From positions 8,223,759 through 8,287,758 of the forward strand of contig JABAKD010000018.1 of assembly GCA_012845835.1 (NCBI GenBank): 64,000 nt of DNA, in the 5' to 3' direction. The stretch comes from Undaria pinnatifida (taxonomy: Eukaryota > Sar > Phaeophyceae > Laminariales > Alariaceae). A program made the position numbers and the translations under genes. Shown here piece after piece: positions 31,421 to 41,262 of the stretch; the first letter of the stretch is position 1, and the number at the start of each line of letters is the position of its first letter. The notes below the pieces were generated by a model, which saw nothing but the letters and a program-made list of their open reading frames with translations, was not told where the DNA came from and made no database searches.

Positions 31421-32525
31421 CACTACTACCACTACTACTACTACTACTGCTGCTGCTGCGACTACTACTGCTGCTACTGCCGCTACTACTACTACTACTA
31501 CCACTACTACCTGTACTACCTCTACTACCTGTACTACCTCTACTACCTGTACTACCTGTACTACCTCTACTACTACTACCACTGTCTCCTCCCCTATTTG
31601 TGTTTCCGTATTTCTTTATCCTCCATCCTCCTCAAGCACTCCCTTACCTGATCAGGGGTGACCATGGCACTGAGGACCCTGAGGATGTTAGCCGAGCGCG
31701 GGATATGAAAGCTCGCGCTCAAAGTCGTCCCACCGCCGAGTTGCTCCTCTCGAAAGTCCACCGGAGGGGCGAACACTCTCTGCTGCCCACGCCACGGCAA
31801 AAAAAGGCGCGTAAAAAGACACGCTTAGAATTAACCGCGAAAGGTTACGAGGTACTGTACGGTGAAGCGCAAAAAACATATCGGGCAAACAGAAGCACGA
31901 AAACAAATAGGAAAACCAAAACTGAGCAAAAAAACACACCGGTAAACACGACAACGCGCAAAAACAAAAATCACAAAAAAAAGTTAAAAAAAAGAACGGC
32001 GAAGGACAGAAGAAAGACGGGGGGAAACAGAGGTGAAATTAAAAAAGGTCAAGAATAAAAAACAAGCGCAAAAATGAAAAAGGTCCGAACAGGGAGAAAA
32101 GGGAAGGGAAGGGAAGTATGCCAGCCCGTGAGACAGATACTAAACTCACTAGCCCCGCCTTTCGCTACTGTCAACCACATTTAAATGTTCAACTTGAACC
32201 AGCTCGCACCCAATCCTCACCGTCGATGCCCGCTCGCGTCTGAATACCATGAGTGCCCGGTGCACGAACAGCGCCGAGAGCTGCAGCCCCATCCTGCCCC
32301 CTCCCTCTTCCCCATCCCCATTCCCCGCCGCCCCCCCTGCCTCGCCACCCAGGGGAGGCTCCGGTTTCACCCCCCCCGCACCCGCGCTAGGTACCGACGG
32401 ACCGCCACCCTTCGCAGGAACATGGCCGTCGGTAGAGGGTCCTGAAGTACCCGGAATCGGCGCCGAGACCTTCACCAAAGGGGGGGCTTCCGCTCGCGCC
32501 GGAGAGCTGGCGTTTTCTGAGGCGG
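27427..32525 (-). CDS. unrecognised multi-exon gene (5 exons seen)
   Basis: Exons on the minus strand: about 32525-32221, 31782-31648, one ending at 30844 (start unclear), 29923-29861 and 27593-27427. Joins from the first to the second exon and from the third through the fifth keep phase 0. The predicted chain has a Gly/Pro-rich lead, then FVHRALMVFRRER, FAPPVDFREEQLGGGTTLSA, GLGVEIYDEISKKW, MEVKQPILDKAGASISFCEK and RDDGFTKRDLEALVQGYQEA. I do not recognise a family. The link between exons 2 and 3 is not in clean phase, so an exon may be missing or two genes may be merged here. The last exon ends with a good GTGAGA donor, so more coding sequence should follow below 27427. Confidence 0.5.
27664..27752 (-). 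repeat. partial copy of exon e, 5' end
   Basis: Minus strand reads DRTGSLLFGQDSSPGANKDS then IHLF and a stop. It lies about 150 bp upstream of exon e and includes the acceptor side. Confidence 0.9.
28105..28445. repeat. (AGT/ACT)n trinucleotide array
   Basis: Interleaved AGT and ACT triplets, many forming ACTAGT palindromes. The array can fold into hairpins on either strand. Confidence 0.95.
28446..29127. other. no gene supported
   Basis: A 156-codon plus-strand frame at 28512-28982 has no domain motif, no repeat match and no splice support; I do not call it. Confidence 0.4.
29128..29475 (+). repeat. interspersed repeat E, interrupted copy
   Basis: Family blocks GGTAGGGACATCTCGCGCTG, GAGTTAAATT, TACGTGGAAGTGTGGTGAG and CCCATCCGCCGG in order, interrupted by a 128-bp insertion at 29251-29378. 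Confidence 0.82.
29251..29378 (+). mobile_element. 128-bp retroposed insert with AAT tail
   Basis: Flanked by the direct repeat AATTGAGTTAAATT (29237-29250 and 29379-29392), as after target-primed reverse transcription. It ends in (AAT)n. The body starts ATGGTGCGATCATTCG and matches no RNA that I recognise. Confidence 0.72.
29861..29923 (-). CDS. unknown gene, exon d
   Basis: 63 nt, acceptor ATGCAG, donor GTAAGG, phase 0. Encodes MEVKQPILDKAGASISFCEK after one Val. Confidence 0.65.
30115..30230 (+). repeat. interspersed repeat F, copy 2
   Basis: TTTTGCAAGCTGC, AAGGATAAAGGCCAATGACT and GCCAGGGCCAACAGG match copies at 15405 and 41128. Confidence 0.75.
30231..30760. other. no gene seen
   Basis: Presumed intron of the unknown gene. 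No repeat family recognised. Confidence 0.4.
30844..30935 (-). CDS. unknown gene, exon c (5' edge uncertain)
   Basis: Encodes APARGLGVEIYDEISKKWCP and ends at a GTGAGC donor. Several AG acceptors are possible upstream. Confidence 0.45.
31275..31580. repeat. (CTA)n/(CTG)n trinucleotide array
   Basis: About 300 bp of CTA, CTG and CCA triplets. Both strands stay open and read as poly-Leu or poly-Val, which is a consequence of the repeat. It lies in a presumed intron. Confidence 0.95.
31648..31782 (-). CDS. unknown gene, exon b
   Basis: Acceptor GGGCAG, donor GTAAGG, 135 nt, phase 0 at both ends. Encodes QRVFAPPVDFREEQLGGG to SAMVTPDQ. Another frame of the same DNA is also open (RRWDDFERELSYP), so the frame rests on phase with exon a. 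Confidence 0.5.
32221..32525 (-). CDS. unknown gene, exon a
   Basis: Gly/Pro/Ala-rich part followed by MGLQLSALFVHRALMVF. The donor GTGAGG at the lower edge is good. The upper edge is uncertain (acceptor candidates near 32474 and 32525). Confidence 0.5.
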
Positions 32526-32535
32526 CTGTTGGAGA

Positions 32536-32583
32536 GGGGGGGGGAAGGGGGGGCAGAGGAGGAGCGGGGGGGGGGGGGGGGGG
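32536..32583 (+). repeat. G-run cluster
   Basis: Several G runs of 7 to over 15 just upstream of exon a. Confidence 0.85.
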
Positions 32584-33039
32584 TACTAATTTGTTGCTTG
32601 GCTTAAGTCATTTGACCATAGACCACGCATCCCTTTCGAGACGGAGCACCGTTCTTACTCCCAATAGAGACACCTCCAACGTTTGGGCGCTCGCGACATG
32701 TCTTCAATGTATTACAATGAAAAAAAATGCTTATTCCTATCGGAGGGACGGAGGACGGGGAACGGGGTGCAGTTTTTTGTCGGTGGGATACATATTTTTG
32801 TGCTTGCATTATTTCACTATTACAACTCCAGCTCAACACGAGGGATAGCTTATGTTGTTGTGGCACATACAGTTTTTTGTCGTGGGGGGACATGTTCTTT
32901 TCGTGTTTTGTGCTTTGTATTCGTCACTTTGAAAACACACTCCAAGTCAACTTGCTAAAAGTTGTTACGTGTACAGACTACTCCGCGAGTTTCTGCACAA
33001 GCTGCGACACGTGCAACGACATGGGAACACATGTTTTTC

Positions 33040-33270
33040 TCAGGGCTCGTTCACGGGTTAGTCGGTGGTCACAAACTCGCGGATCGAGTCGGGTCCGGCC
33101 AGGAGGTGTTCAAAAACTCGCGGATCGAGTCAGGTCTGGCCAGGAGGTGATCGAAACGCCATGGGTCAACTCACGCCGGGTCGGGAGGTTTTCAAGTTTC
33201 ATGGGTCGGGCAAGGTCACTCTGTTCGGATCCGACCAGCGAGACGCGATCCGATCTGCGTGCAAAACCCT
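33040..33270. mobile_element. GGGTC foldback element 5
   Basis: Left end TCAGGGCTCGTTCACGGGTT, right end GCGTGCAAAACCCTG, with units such as AAACTCGCGGATCGAGTC between. The pentamers are more decayed than in other copies. Confidence 0.65.
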
Positions 33271-33399
33271 GTGTTGTTTTGCTTCCTGGCGGGGGACCCC
33301 AACTGCGGAACTTCCTGTTAACAATATCAGGGTGTTCGAGCTGTACCAACTTCGGTAGGGTAGGAGTATGGTAGGAAAACATGTACTAAACAGTATTGA

Positions 33400-33745
33400 A
33401 ACCGTCGAAACGTCACAATCTAAGGCCAACCCAACCCGCGAAAATCCAGCGAAAAAAAACGGTTACAATAGGAAATACGTTTTCTTACGCCATATATATA
33501 TTTTTCGTACCCTGTTTATTTCGTGGGTTGGTTGGTTGGCCTTGGGGGCATATAACATTCGTCGGACGAAAAACCCAGCGAAAAAAAAACGTTGTCATAT
33601 CATGAGCACAACGTTTTCGCGCCATTGCTTGTTATAGTCTAATCTAATTTTTTAGGGGGTCGGTTGGTTGGGCTTGGGGGGCATACGACATTCGCCGCTT
33701 TAAAAACAACAATTCACTTTTTTTTCCAACCCAACAGAGGTTCGA
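33400..33745. repeat. dispersed repeat with GTTGGTTGG motif
   Basis: Two tandem parts with CAGCGAAAAAAAACG, GGTTGGTTGG(C/G)CTTGGGGG and CATA(T/C)(A/G)ACATTCG, at 33440-33600 and 33645-33745. A related inverted piece is at 8080-8190. Confidence 0.65.
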
Positions 33746-33889
33746 AATCGCAAACACCCTATCATTGGAATCCTCTCTGGTGTTTTAAACTATTCATAGT
33801 ACTCGTTGTATACCCTGGTGCCAAGGATTGCCACCACTAGAACCCCCTTTCGTGTAGTAACCTATCGCCAGTAGATTAGTAGATGGGTC

Positions 33890-34140
33890 GTTCTACGGCA
33901 GCCCCCCCCAACTTTTCTTTCACCGAAATCGCCGGTTTCAAAACCACCTCCCGGTCGTATCTCCTGCAATACGGTGTCCTTCGACACCCCGACGCCGTCG
34001 ACCGTTAGACCTTTGCACACAATAAAATACGTGAATATCTTTCTTCAATAGTATCCTTCCCTTTGTCGAGCAGCCGCATGAATGATGAAACGTTCGTTCA
34101 AGAAAATCGCTGGTTTTTTGGGGGCGGCATCGTAGAATCA
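33890..34140 (+). mobile_element. MITE-C copy 2
   Basis: TTCTACGGCAGCCCCCCC at the left and GGGGGCGGCATCGTAGAATC at the right, with AAATCGCCGGTTT, TGCAATACGGTG and GTCGAGCAGCC inside as in copy 1. Confidence 0.85.
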
Positions 34141-34189
34141 GTCCCTTGCGTACGATAGCGGAAGGGGGGCTGTGCTGTTTTGGGGGCTT

Positions 34190-34245
34190 TTTTTCGCAAG
34201 CGGCTCGGGGCCGCTCGCGCGAGCGACCCCCCTGTTCCTTTCGTG
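34190..34245. other. GC-rich hairpin
   Basis: CGCAAGCGGCTCGGGG and CGCTCGCGCGAGCGACCCC can fold into a strong stem. Function unknown. Confidence 0.5.
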
Positions 34246-34671
34246 CAGTTTTAAATTAGTCGATATGAATCCGCAACGGAAAAGGCTAGCTACGGTGCGA
34301 CACAAAAAAAATTAAAAGCGTAAAGTACTTTCGTCGGAGAAGCGCAGAGTCAGTCACTCGTGAGAGTGACTCAAACCCAGCCGCGAAAAACGGGGCGCCT
34401 CCCCTGCCACGGTCTTGGTCAGTACTCCATGTCTCCCCGGGCCATGAATTGTCCACCGGGCTAGGCCTACACTTTCGCTGGATTTGACTTCGGGGGGGAA
34501 GGTGCACTCCTCTCCCTGTGGGGAGCACCAACAAATGGCCTGATAAGAGGCACAGGCCACTCCTAGCAGGTCTCTCTACGAAGCAGGCTCCACGATTTCC
34601 GCTCACTTGAGTATCCTTTGACAAGCTCTTTGTCGTAATTTATTCCTTGTGTCACTTGCCACGGAAGAACT

Positions 34672-34931
34672 GACGCGTGCTTTGATAGACGTGCACCACG
34701 TGTATTCGGAGGTTCCTAAATTTGAGAGCTCAAGACCCCTCCCAAAAACTGGTGTGGAGAAAAAAAACTGCTACCATACCGGATGAAAAATCCCATGGCC
34801 TGGGGACACGACGAGGATCATGCAAAAAAAATGGCCTATTATTTTTTTTTTCCGGCGAATTTGGGTTAAGGAGCCCCGTCCTTCAGAAAACGTTTCAGAC
34901 GAAAACTGCTACTTCTATCGTGGCATACGTC
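34672..34931 (+). mobile_element. MITE-A copy 5
   Basis: Left end GACGCGTGCTTTGATAGACG, right end CTTCTATCGTGGCATACGTC, internal blocks in order. Confidence 0.85.
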
Positions 34932-35865
34932 AACTGAGCGGTGGGGCAATTTCATCATCCCCTTTTTCCTATACGCACGCACACGCCTTCAAAGGCATGA
35001 TAAACCCTTATGTCCCATACCCAAATCCCACATCTCGGATCTTGAAACCTTTTAGCACCGCACTCCCGACGTGGGGACAAAACACTTACAGTTAGACTAC
35101 GGTAATTTTAGGAGTTGGAAATGATTCAAGCCTTTGCTAGCGACCCAGAGGAACACCTTAACAGGAACCTCACAAAACCTACGTGCACCCATAGCATAGC
35201 AGGTGTCTCGCGCTCACAGGTGTCTACGCTTCTTGCTCGTGGCGGCCTCGAACTCTCGACCGCTGCCGGTGTAAGACTATTCGCTTCGTCTGTTTCTGCG
35301 ACGGGCCTCCCTTCCGTCCATCCCATCGGTCTAATAATTCCGCCGCCAGCAATCAAGCAGGTGCAGCGACCCAAAAAAGCGATAACTGCGGTCAACCTTC
35401 GAGGAAGAGTGTGCGGGAGGCACGGCTATGGTAAGGGGGAGACTTTTTATCACTCTTAGGGCTAGCCTATGAATTTCTTCAATTGCATGATCGATGTTTC
35501 GTACGTTTCGGCTTCAGCCCAATAGGCGCCGCCACCTTTGAAAAAATATCGATACCGCTGCTACAAGCAATCGTTTCTACGTCCGTTTTTGAGCGAGCGA
35601 GGTACACAGCCAATCGCGCGAGTGGCCAACACTCGGCAGGGAAAATAGTGGTATACCAGTACAATACCGTAAACCTTGGTCGGCAGCAAAAACATCATTA
35701 TGCTGAGCGCGGGTCGCTTGTCGTACATCTCATTCCGCGAGGGGCCTCTACCGCAATTCTGGATTATTATATAGGACAAAGCATGGAAATTGGGGAAGTT
35801 GGTTTGCCCCACGTGTGATTCCAGCATTATGAAAACGAAAACATCGAAAACTACACAAAATACTA
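34932..35865. other. no gene seen
   Basis: The plus frame at 35115-35459 contains a tRNA-like CCTCGAACTCTCG at 35247, but no head or tail defines a SINE copy, and no exon is supported. Confidence 0.4.
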
Positions 35866-35869
35866 CATT

Positions 35870-35912
35870 AGACCCTAACCCTAACCCAAACCCTAACCCC
35901 GACCCCATCCCT
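35870..35912 (+). repeat. interstitial telomere-like repeat
   Basis: CCCTAACCCTAACCCAAACC with CCTAACCCC following: four to five CCCTAA-type units, partly decayed. A second tract is at 36214-36232. Confidence 0.85.
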
Positions 35913-36213
35913 ATCCATAGAACTTTGTCCGGGGAAAAATCAGACCTTTGTTTTTCTTGTCGAACCTGTGCTCGACTACATTAAAACTCATACGTGAAAT
36001 TATATATAAAAATATTCCGCGATTCCCATACCTTATCCTCGATAATGAAGCAAACGCCTCTCTCCAAGGCTACTACTGTCTTCCACCGAAGTTCGGACAC
36101 AACCCCTACCCCGCGACCCATGTTTCGTGAGGCCCGGACGCTGAAATCGTCTTGCTGTACCACCATTTCGACACTTTTTCTCCCTGCAGTCCCAGAACGG
36201 TTCAATACCCAAC

Positions 36214-36232
36214 AGCCCTAACCCTAACCCCA
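36214..36232 (+). repeat. interstitial telomere-like repeat
   Basis: CCCTAACCCTAACCCC, adjoining the left end of interspersed repeat H. Confidence 0.8.
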
Positions 36233-36425
36233 ATTCAATGCGAGTCGACGAGGGACGAAAAGGTTGAAGTATTCTCACGATAAAAATGAATGCACGTACC
36301 GTAGTGGGGAGGGGGGAGAAGAGCCCGCCTAGTGACCCTGGGTCTGAATTATTACTACATCTACGGAGGGAGAAAGAGAAAAGAAAAGTGCGGAGACAAA
36401 AGATGGGAATGAGAAAAAAAAAAAA
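36230..36425 (+). repeat. interspersed repeat H, copy 2
   Basis: CAATTCAATGCGAGTCGACG, GATAAAAATGAATGC, GGGGAGAAGAGCC and GGAGGGAGAAAGAG as in 11793-11985. Confidence 0.8.
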
Positions 36426-37093
36426 CTTACATTTTCCGGACGTACATCGCGGCATTTTTTTTATTGCGATATTATGAATACGCTGCATACGATACCATAA
36501 AAAAGCAAAACCCGCCTAGTGTTAAAACTAACAAAACGAAAAAACAGCATGCAGTCAGCAAGCGATATAGTACATACAAGTAAGCCGTTTCGGGGGAGGC
36601 CAGGTCCAACGACGACAAGAACGACAATATTTTAGTATCACCCATGACAGGGAGAGCGTACAGCGTACACTAGCACGATTATCACCATGCTATGATACAC
36701 GCGCGTCGCACAGCTGGTTACATTGCAGTCCGAACACGAACCCTACCCCGGCGACGGCGGCCGCTTGGTGTGGCCGATGATCCTGTCATCTTCAATATCG
36801 TCAATTTTTTGGGGCGCCCTTTTCCCTCTGAATTTCCAAAAGAGCTTTGAGTAAAAAAAACTAGATGCAGAGTAAATGTAGCCTACGCGCATACCTGGAA
36901 TCTAGTTCGAGCGCTTACATACACTACTGTAGAGTTGTACCATATCCGGTCGGGTACACGGGGCACACGGGTACCCGGACATTTTCCAGAGGTATTGCCT
37001 GTACCTGTGGCCGGGTGCCCGTTTTTTTAGGCACACGAACCAAGGCAGTGCGGGTACGCATACCCGCGCAAAAAACAACAGCACTGACAGTTG
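36426..37093. other. no gene seen
   Basis: Mixed sequence. From 36940 on, GGGTACCC/GGGTACACGG-type palindromic motifs begin. Confidence 0.45.
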
Positions 37094-37182
37094 TTAACCA
37101 CTTTAGAGCCCCCAAATCCCTCCCTATACTAAATTCAAGTAAAATTGTCCCCGAAAAGGGGTTCCAGTTGTGAAGGGGTTAA
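37094..37182 (+). mobile_element. MITE-B copy 4
   Basis: TTAACCACTTTAGAGCCCCC at the left, TTGTGAAGGGGTTAA at the right, family core CCTCCCTATACTAA. Confidence 0.87.
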
Positions 37183-37309
37183 AGGCTACAAAAGCGGCAC
37201 AATCGCGGGAAAGGCGTGCGCGCACAAGGTTTTCACTCCGACACGATACTCAGCAATCAATGAATCAACGCGGTCGACGTGGAACACTCCTAACCCCGGA
37301 CATATATAA

Positions 37310-37570
37310 CGGGTACCCGGTACCCGGGTATAACCCCTCCTCCGTTTCCAACAAACGACATAATTTGTGTGTGCGTGTTGAGGACCCTGACAGGCTTTTT
37401 CATCATATTTTTTTCAAGGGGTAGCCCCGGAGGTATCGTGAGCGACACCTCGAACCGAGGACACGCAAATAACCGGGCACCCGGGTACCCGAATACCCGG
37501 GTACCTGTTCATGTCGCATACCCAGGTCCAAATATCCGGCGGGTAACAGGTCCTACCCGTACCGGATAGC
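37310..37570. repeat. GGGTACCC-rich palindromic stretch
   Basis: Repeated GGTACCCGG, CACCCGGGTACCCG and AATACCCGGGTACC motifs, self-complementary at many scales. Confidence 0.7.
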
Positions 37571-37811
37571 GACAGGTTCGGGCAATACCCGCCGGGTGCC
37601 CCAGTAGCAAATGAACGCGTACAACTCTAGTAAAATATAACACAGCAGCCCACATTGTTTTGGCGTGGCCGACGAGTTTAGAATTGCTTTCTCTCCGAGA
37701 GCATTGAGGCGACGCCTCGGAGAAGGAGGAACAATTGTTCCCGGGATTCGTGCCATGGATGTGGGAGGAGCGTCCGCGGGGGGGAACTTTGGGGAGCCGG
37801 TTGGGGAGACC

Positions 37812-38110
37812 GGTCGCCCCGGTGGCGTATCAGGTTATCCTCGAGCCTGGTATAGGTCAGTTTCGTGAGTTCGAGCCCCGCCGAGTGCATACTCGTATAA
37901 ATTCGTTGGGACTTTTTCTTGTGCCCAAATTGACTTGCGGAAAGCGCGAGAGCGTGAGTTAGCAACACTTGATGAAAAATCGACGAGCAGTGGGATTGCT
38001 AAACCCCATGCGCGATGAAAATTGAAGGCAAGAACCGGGGGGGAGAAGGGACGACACCTGTGACCACGGCTTGTCCAGAAGCTGGAAACTAGAAATGTGA
38101 GAAAAAAAAA
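37812..38110 (+). mobile_element. tRNA-derived SINE, copy 3
   Basis: CGGTCGCCCCGGTGGCGTAT head, B box GAGTTCGAGCCC, full body, tail GTGAGAAAAAAAAA followed by a G run. Confidence 0.9.
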
Positions 38111-38690
38111 GGGGGGGGGGGGATACTCCGGGGGGCAAGAGAAGAATTGCATAGTGCGCCTCGGCGAAGATGTTACATAATTTGGCATGAAGTTCGATGG
38201 GTGGCGAAAGGCTGCACGGAAAGCCGGCAGATGTTTTCCACGGGTCGAGGAGGGAGCGGAGGTTCTCATTCGGAAACGGCGTGATGCAGAGATCGGACGC
38301 GCACATCGTATGTCGGACGCGCACTTTTGTTGGTTCGTAGCGCGGTGTGGTTCGCCTTTGTCCTCACTACACCCCCCCTGCTGTCGAGCCTACCAAAATT
38401 CTTACGTGCGTGTTCTCTTCCACGTTCCGTCGTTACTTTCCTTGTTCGTCTTGCTTCCTGTATTTTTTCTCTGCGGATCTGCACATGATTGGGTTTCCTT
38501 GGTGGTATGCGTTGTAGTCGGTTTCAGTTGCGAGTCTTGAAAAATATGTACCAGTATGGGCCTGATACGGACGCTGTCTATTGATTTCACTTTCATTCTG
38601 CATTCTTGGTTGATGTACACGACTTGCTTCAGCCATGACATACCTGGTACCTGGTATACGTGTACCACTGTTGCTTTGTTTTATGTTTTT
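38111..38690. other. no gene seen
   Basis: Plus and minus frames overlap here without motif or splice evidence. Confidence 0.4.
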
Positions 38691-38692
38691 TC

Positions 38693-39005
38693 AGGTATTT
38701 TCACGGGTCAGGTCAAACCTCGCGGGTTGAGTAGGGTCGGGTCGGGTCGGGTCGGGTCGGGTCGGGTCGGGTCAGGTGATCCGACCCAACCCGTGAGATT
38801 TTAAGATCCTCCTGATCCAACCCGGCCCGACCCGTGAGGTTTAAAAAACTCCTGACACGACCCGACCCGTGAGATTTCAAGACCTCACGACCCGACCCGA
38901 CCTGACCCGTGATACTTTGAACACTTCCAGACCGGACCCGACCCGACCCGCCAGGCTCCGAATGACCCGTGAGATGCAGGTCATGTCGCGGGTCGAAACT
39001 TCGAA
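38693..39005. mobile_element. GGGTC foldback element 6
   Basis: Left end CAGGTATTTTCACGGGTC, a run of about seven GGGTC, then GACCCGTGAGATTT(C/T)AAGA units on the other orientation, so the two halves are inverted. Confidence 0.72.
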
Positions 39006-39164
39006 AACGATTTAATCTGTGTTTGTGTACCCTGCACCAATACGTGGCCTGGATGAAATGGGTATGGATGGATCTGGACATGGATATATACACATTTGGC
39101 GGCGGTTCAACGTAAGACTATGATCAAAATGCAGTATCAGCATCACAGAGGCCCTCGGGTAGGA

Positions 39165-39582
39165 AGCAGTCAGGTTTCAACGTGTTGGATCCGCGGGCCA
39201 GATCTACGGGTCCGACGCGTGGGTCAGAAGAAAACTACTGTCAGGTCAACGTGGCCCGACCTGTGACATGATTCGTATCCTGCGGGTCATGACCCGACCC
39301 GACCCGAGATATTTCAAAATCTCTTAGCCCGATCCGACCCGACCCGCGAGATTCAAAACCTCTTGATCCGACCCAACCCGTGAGATTTCAAAATCTTTGA
39401 CCCGACCCGACTCGACCCGTGAGCATTCAAAAACTCTTGGCCCGACCCGTGAGGTTCTGAAAACCTCTTTTGTATAACGTCATAATATCATCATAATATC
39501 ATAACCGACCCGACCGGTGAGGTTTTGAAAAAAAAACTGACCCGATCCACGGGTCGGGTCATGACCCGTGAAAATCACTGTT
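39165..39582. mobile_element. GGGTC foldback element 7
   Basis: Seven or more CGACCCGTGAGATTTCAAAA-like units. Right end CATGACCCGTGAAAATCACTG. Left end decayed. Confidence 0.68.
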
Positions 39583-40068
39583 CATTTTCTGCGGGGTATT
39601 CTTCCACTCCATAGTGACTGGAGCCTGTCCTGTGACCACGCCCTTGAATATGCGAGTTAATGTGAGAGCGACAGCATCAGCAACAATCAAGTTTTCCATC
39701 TTTCACAAGTGCCGAAAGCCAAGGGGCGGTAGCTTCAAAGGGGTACAGTCATACCAGGTATCACGTACCGTGCCTGGTATGCAGTACCAGGTACCAGGTA
39801 GTGTTTATATTAACAACAGCACACATCCTACCAGTCACCATTTCAAATTGATACTTGTAAGTGTTGCTGATGCTCTGTAACTCGCTGGACGTTTACAAGT
39901 ATGCAGACAGTGCCATGTGTGTGCAAATAAACAAGCCCGACCAAAAGGTCGATGTTACCTCGTGTTGACACTGAGATTGACCGTCATTGACCTACACTGC
40001 CATATCTGCACGTTGTCTGGTCCGTGCCATGTCGGACAACGCTGGCTATATCAGACACATGCCGGGTG

Positions 40069-40163
40069 TTACGGGTGCTGCAGCGCTTTGACACGAGCAA
40101 CAGCTTCGCAGCTCCAGGGGCGTGCTGCCCAGTATTCCTTCTCCAGCGCCTCGTATTCGAAAC
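40069..40163 (-). CDS. small membrane protein, exon 2
   Basis: 95 nt from acceptor AAAG to a TAA stop at 40071-40069. Encodes the FEYEALEKEYW to LQHP tail. Confidence 0.7.
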
Positions 40164-40693
40164 CTTTGTGCGTGGAGCAACACGTTAAAGTCCAACCTAG
40201 ACAACAACAGCTTGCCAGATACAACATGATTAGTCTACGCTGCTGCCACATCATACCGGCCACGTCGGTAGGCATGGCCGAACGACCAACGCTGTCTGCT
40301 ATAGTCTACAGCAGTACACACAACGCCGTACTTGTACGACAATGTCAACATCAATGCCAATCCACACCTGTTGCAAACTACGCACTCACGAACACACACC
40401 CTCTGGGACACACGGCATCGCTTGTCCGGCTCGTCGTTGTACAATCCTACACTCTACTCCAACAAAACAAGCTTCGACCTTTCGAGGTCCTTACCTGCAA
40501 TGCCCCAAGCAGCAGCGCCCAGGACCAACAAAGAGCTCATCAAGCCGTCAGTATACCCAGGGGGCAAGTCTCGATTTCCGCCGCTTGTCCAAGTAGAAGC
40601 AGCAAGCGCTCCGCCCACGTGCAAGCCCGGCGGCGCAGCCACTGCAGCACGACGGGAGGCTCGGAGAGCGTGGGAGATAGGAGTCCGCAACAT
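40069..40693 (-). CDS. small probable mitochondrial membrane protein, 2 exons
   Basis: Exon 1 is 40693-40495 and exon 2 is 40163-40069, minus strand, with donor GTAAGG and acceptor CACAAAG; the split Gly codon keeps phase. The predicted protein has 97 residues. Residues 1-25 (MLRTPISHALRASRRAAVAA) are rich in Arg, Ala and Ser with almost no acidic residue, like a mitochondrial presequence. One hydrophobic helix follows near residues 48-66 (GLMSSLLVLGAAAWGIAG). The C-terminal part, FEYEALEKEYWAARPW, is charged and aromatic. The layout resembles small accessory subunits of respiratory complexes, but I cannot name the family. A 327-codon frame on the plus strand overlaps the whole gene and I regard it as a shadow. 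Confidence 0.7.
40495..40693 (-). CDS. small membrane protein, exon 1
   Basis: Starts at the ATG at 40693-40691, which begins the Arg/Ala-rich leader. 199 nt, ends one base into a codon. Confidence 0.7.
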
Positions 40694-41127
40694 GGAAAAC
40701 TTGGAGTTGAGCGCTCTAGTGCGACACTGCAACAAGCAACAGCAACAGGCTGCACAGCAGTGCTTGGCGCAACAACCCTCTTCGGGGGGGTTTTCCGACG
40801 CGGTAACGCCTACGAAGTCTCTACGTACATTAAGAATCATTTTTTGAAAAATACGGAGTATTTTGAAAAAAAAATGAAAAACGTTCTTGAAATTTCTTGA
40901 TTTTCGATTTTTTTTGGGCTTTCTACGAGTACTATTAATATACTCGTGAAACCGCTTCTGATGGCATCATACTACTAGCAGACTAGTCGGGGCTGACCGA
41001 CCTATCTATACTATTCACGAGGGCGTGTACAACCAGTAGCTCGTGCTTTCGAATTATTATTATTATAAAAACAAAAATAAATACAATCCATCCAGCTGTG
41101 AGATCGAAGAAAAAGACTTTGTAGAAA

Positions 41128-41262
41128 CTCAACTTTGCAAGCTGTGTGTGATACTCCGATCGCGCGTACTACGAGTTGTGTGTCCTCATTAAGGATATAG
41201 GTCGGCGACTCCCCTTACAACTACAGTGTAGCTATCAGGGTCAACAGGGTGATTTTAGTCAG
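41128..41262 (+). repeat. interspersed repeat F, copy 3
   Basis: TTTGCAAGCTGTGTGTGATA, AAGGATATAGGTCGGCGACT and ATCAGGGTCAACAGGG as in the other two copies. Confidence 0.77.

Noticed and set aside
31214-32058. Poly-Leu and poly-Val frames
   Set aside because: Translation of the (CTA)n array and its flanks, with no independent coding signal.
34286-34624. tRNA-like hairpin GTCACTCTCACGAGTGAC
   Set aside because: No acceptor stem or D arm can be folded around it.
39917-40900. 327-codon plus-strand frame, the longest outside the copia element
   Set aside because: It overlaps a minus-strand two-exon gene with a proper leader, helix, splice sites and stop. The plus frame has no domain and a random composition.
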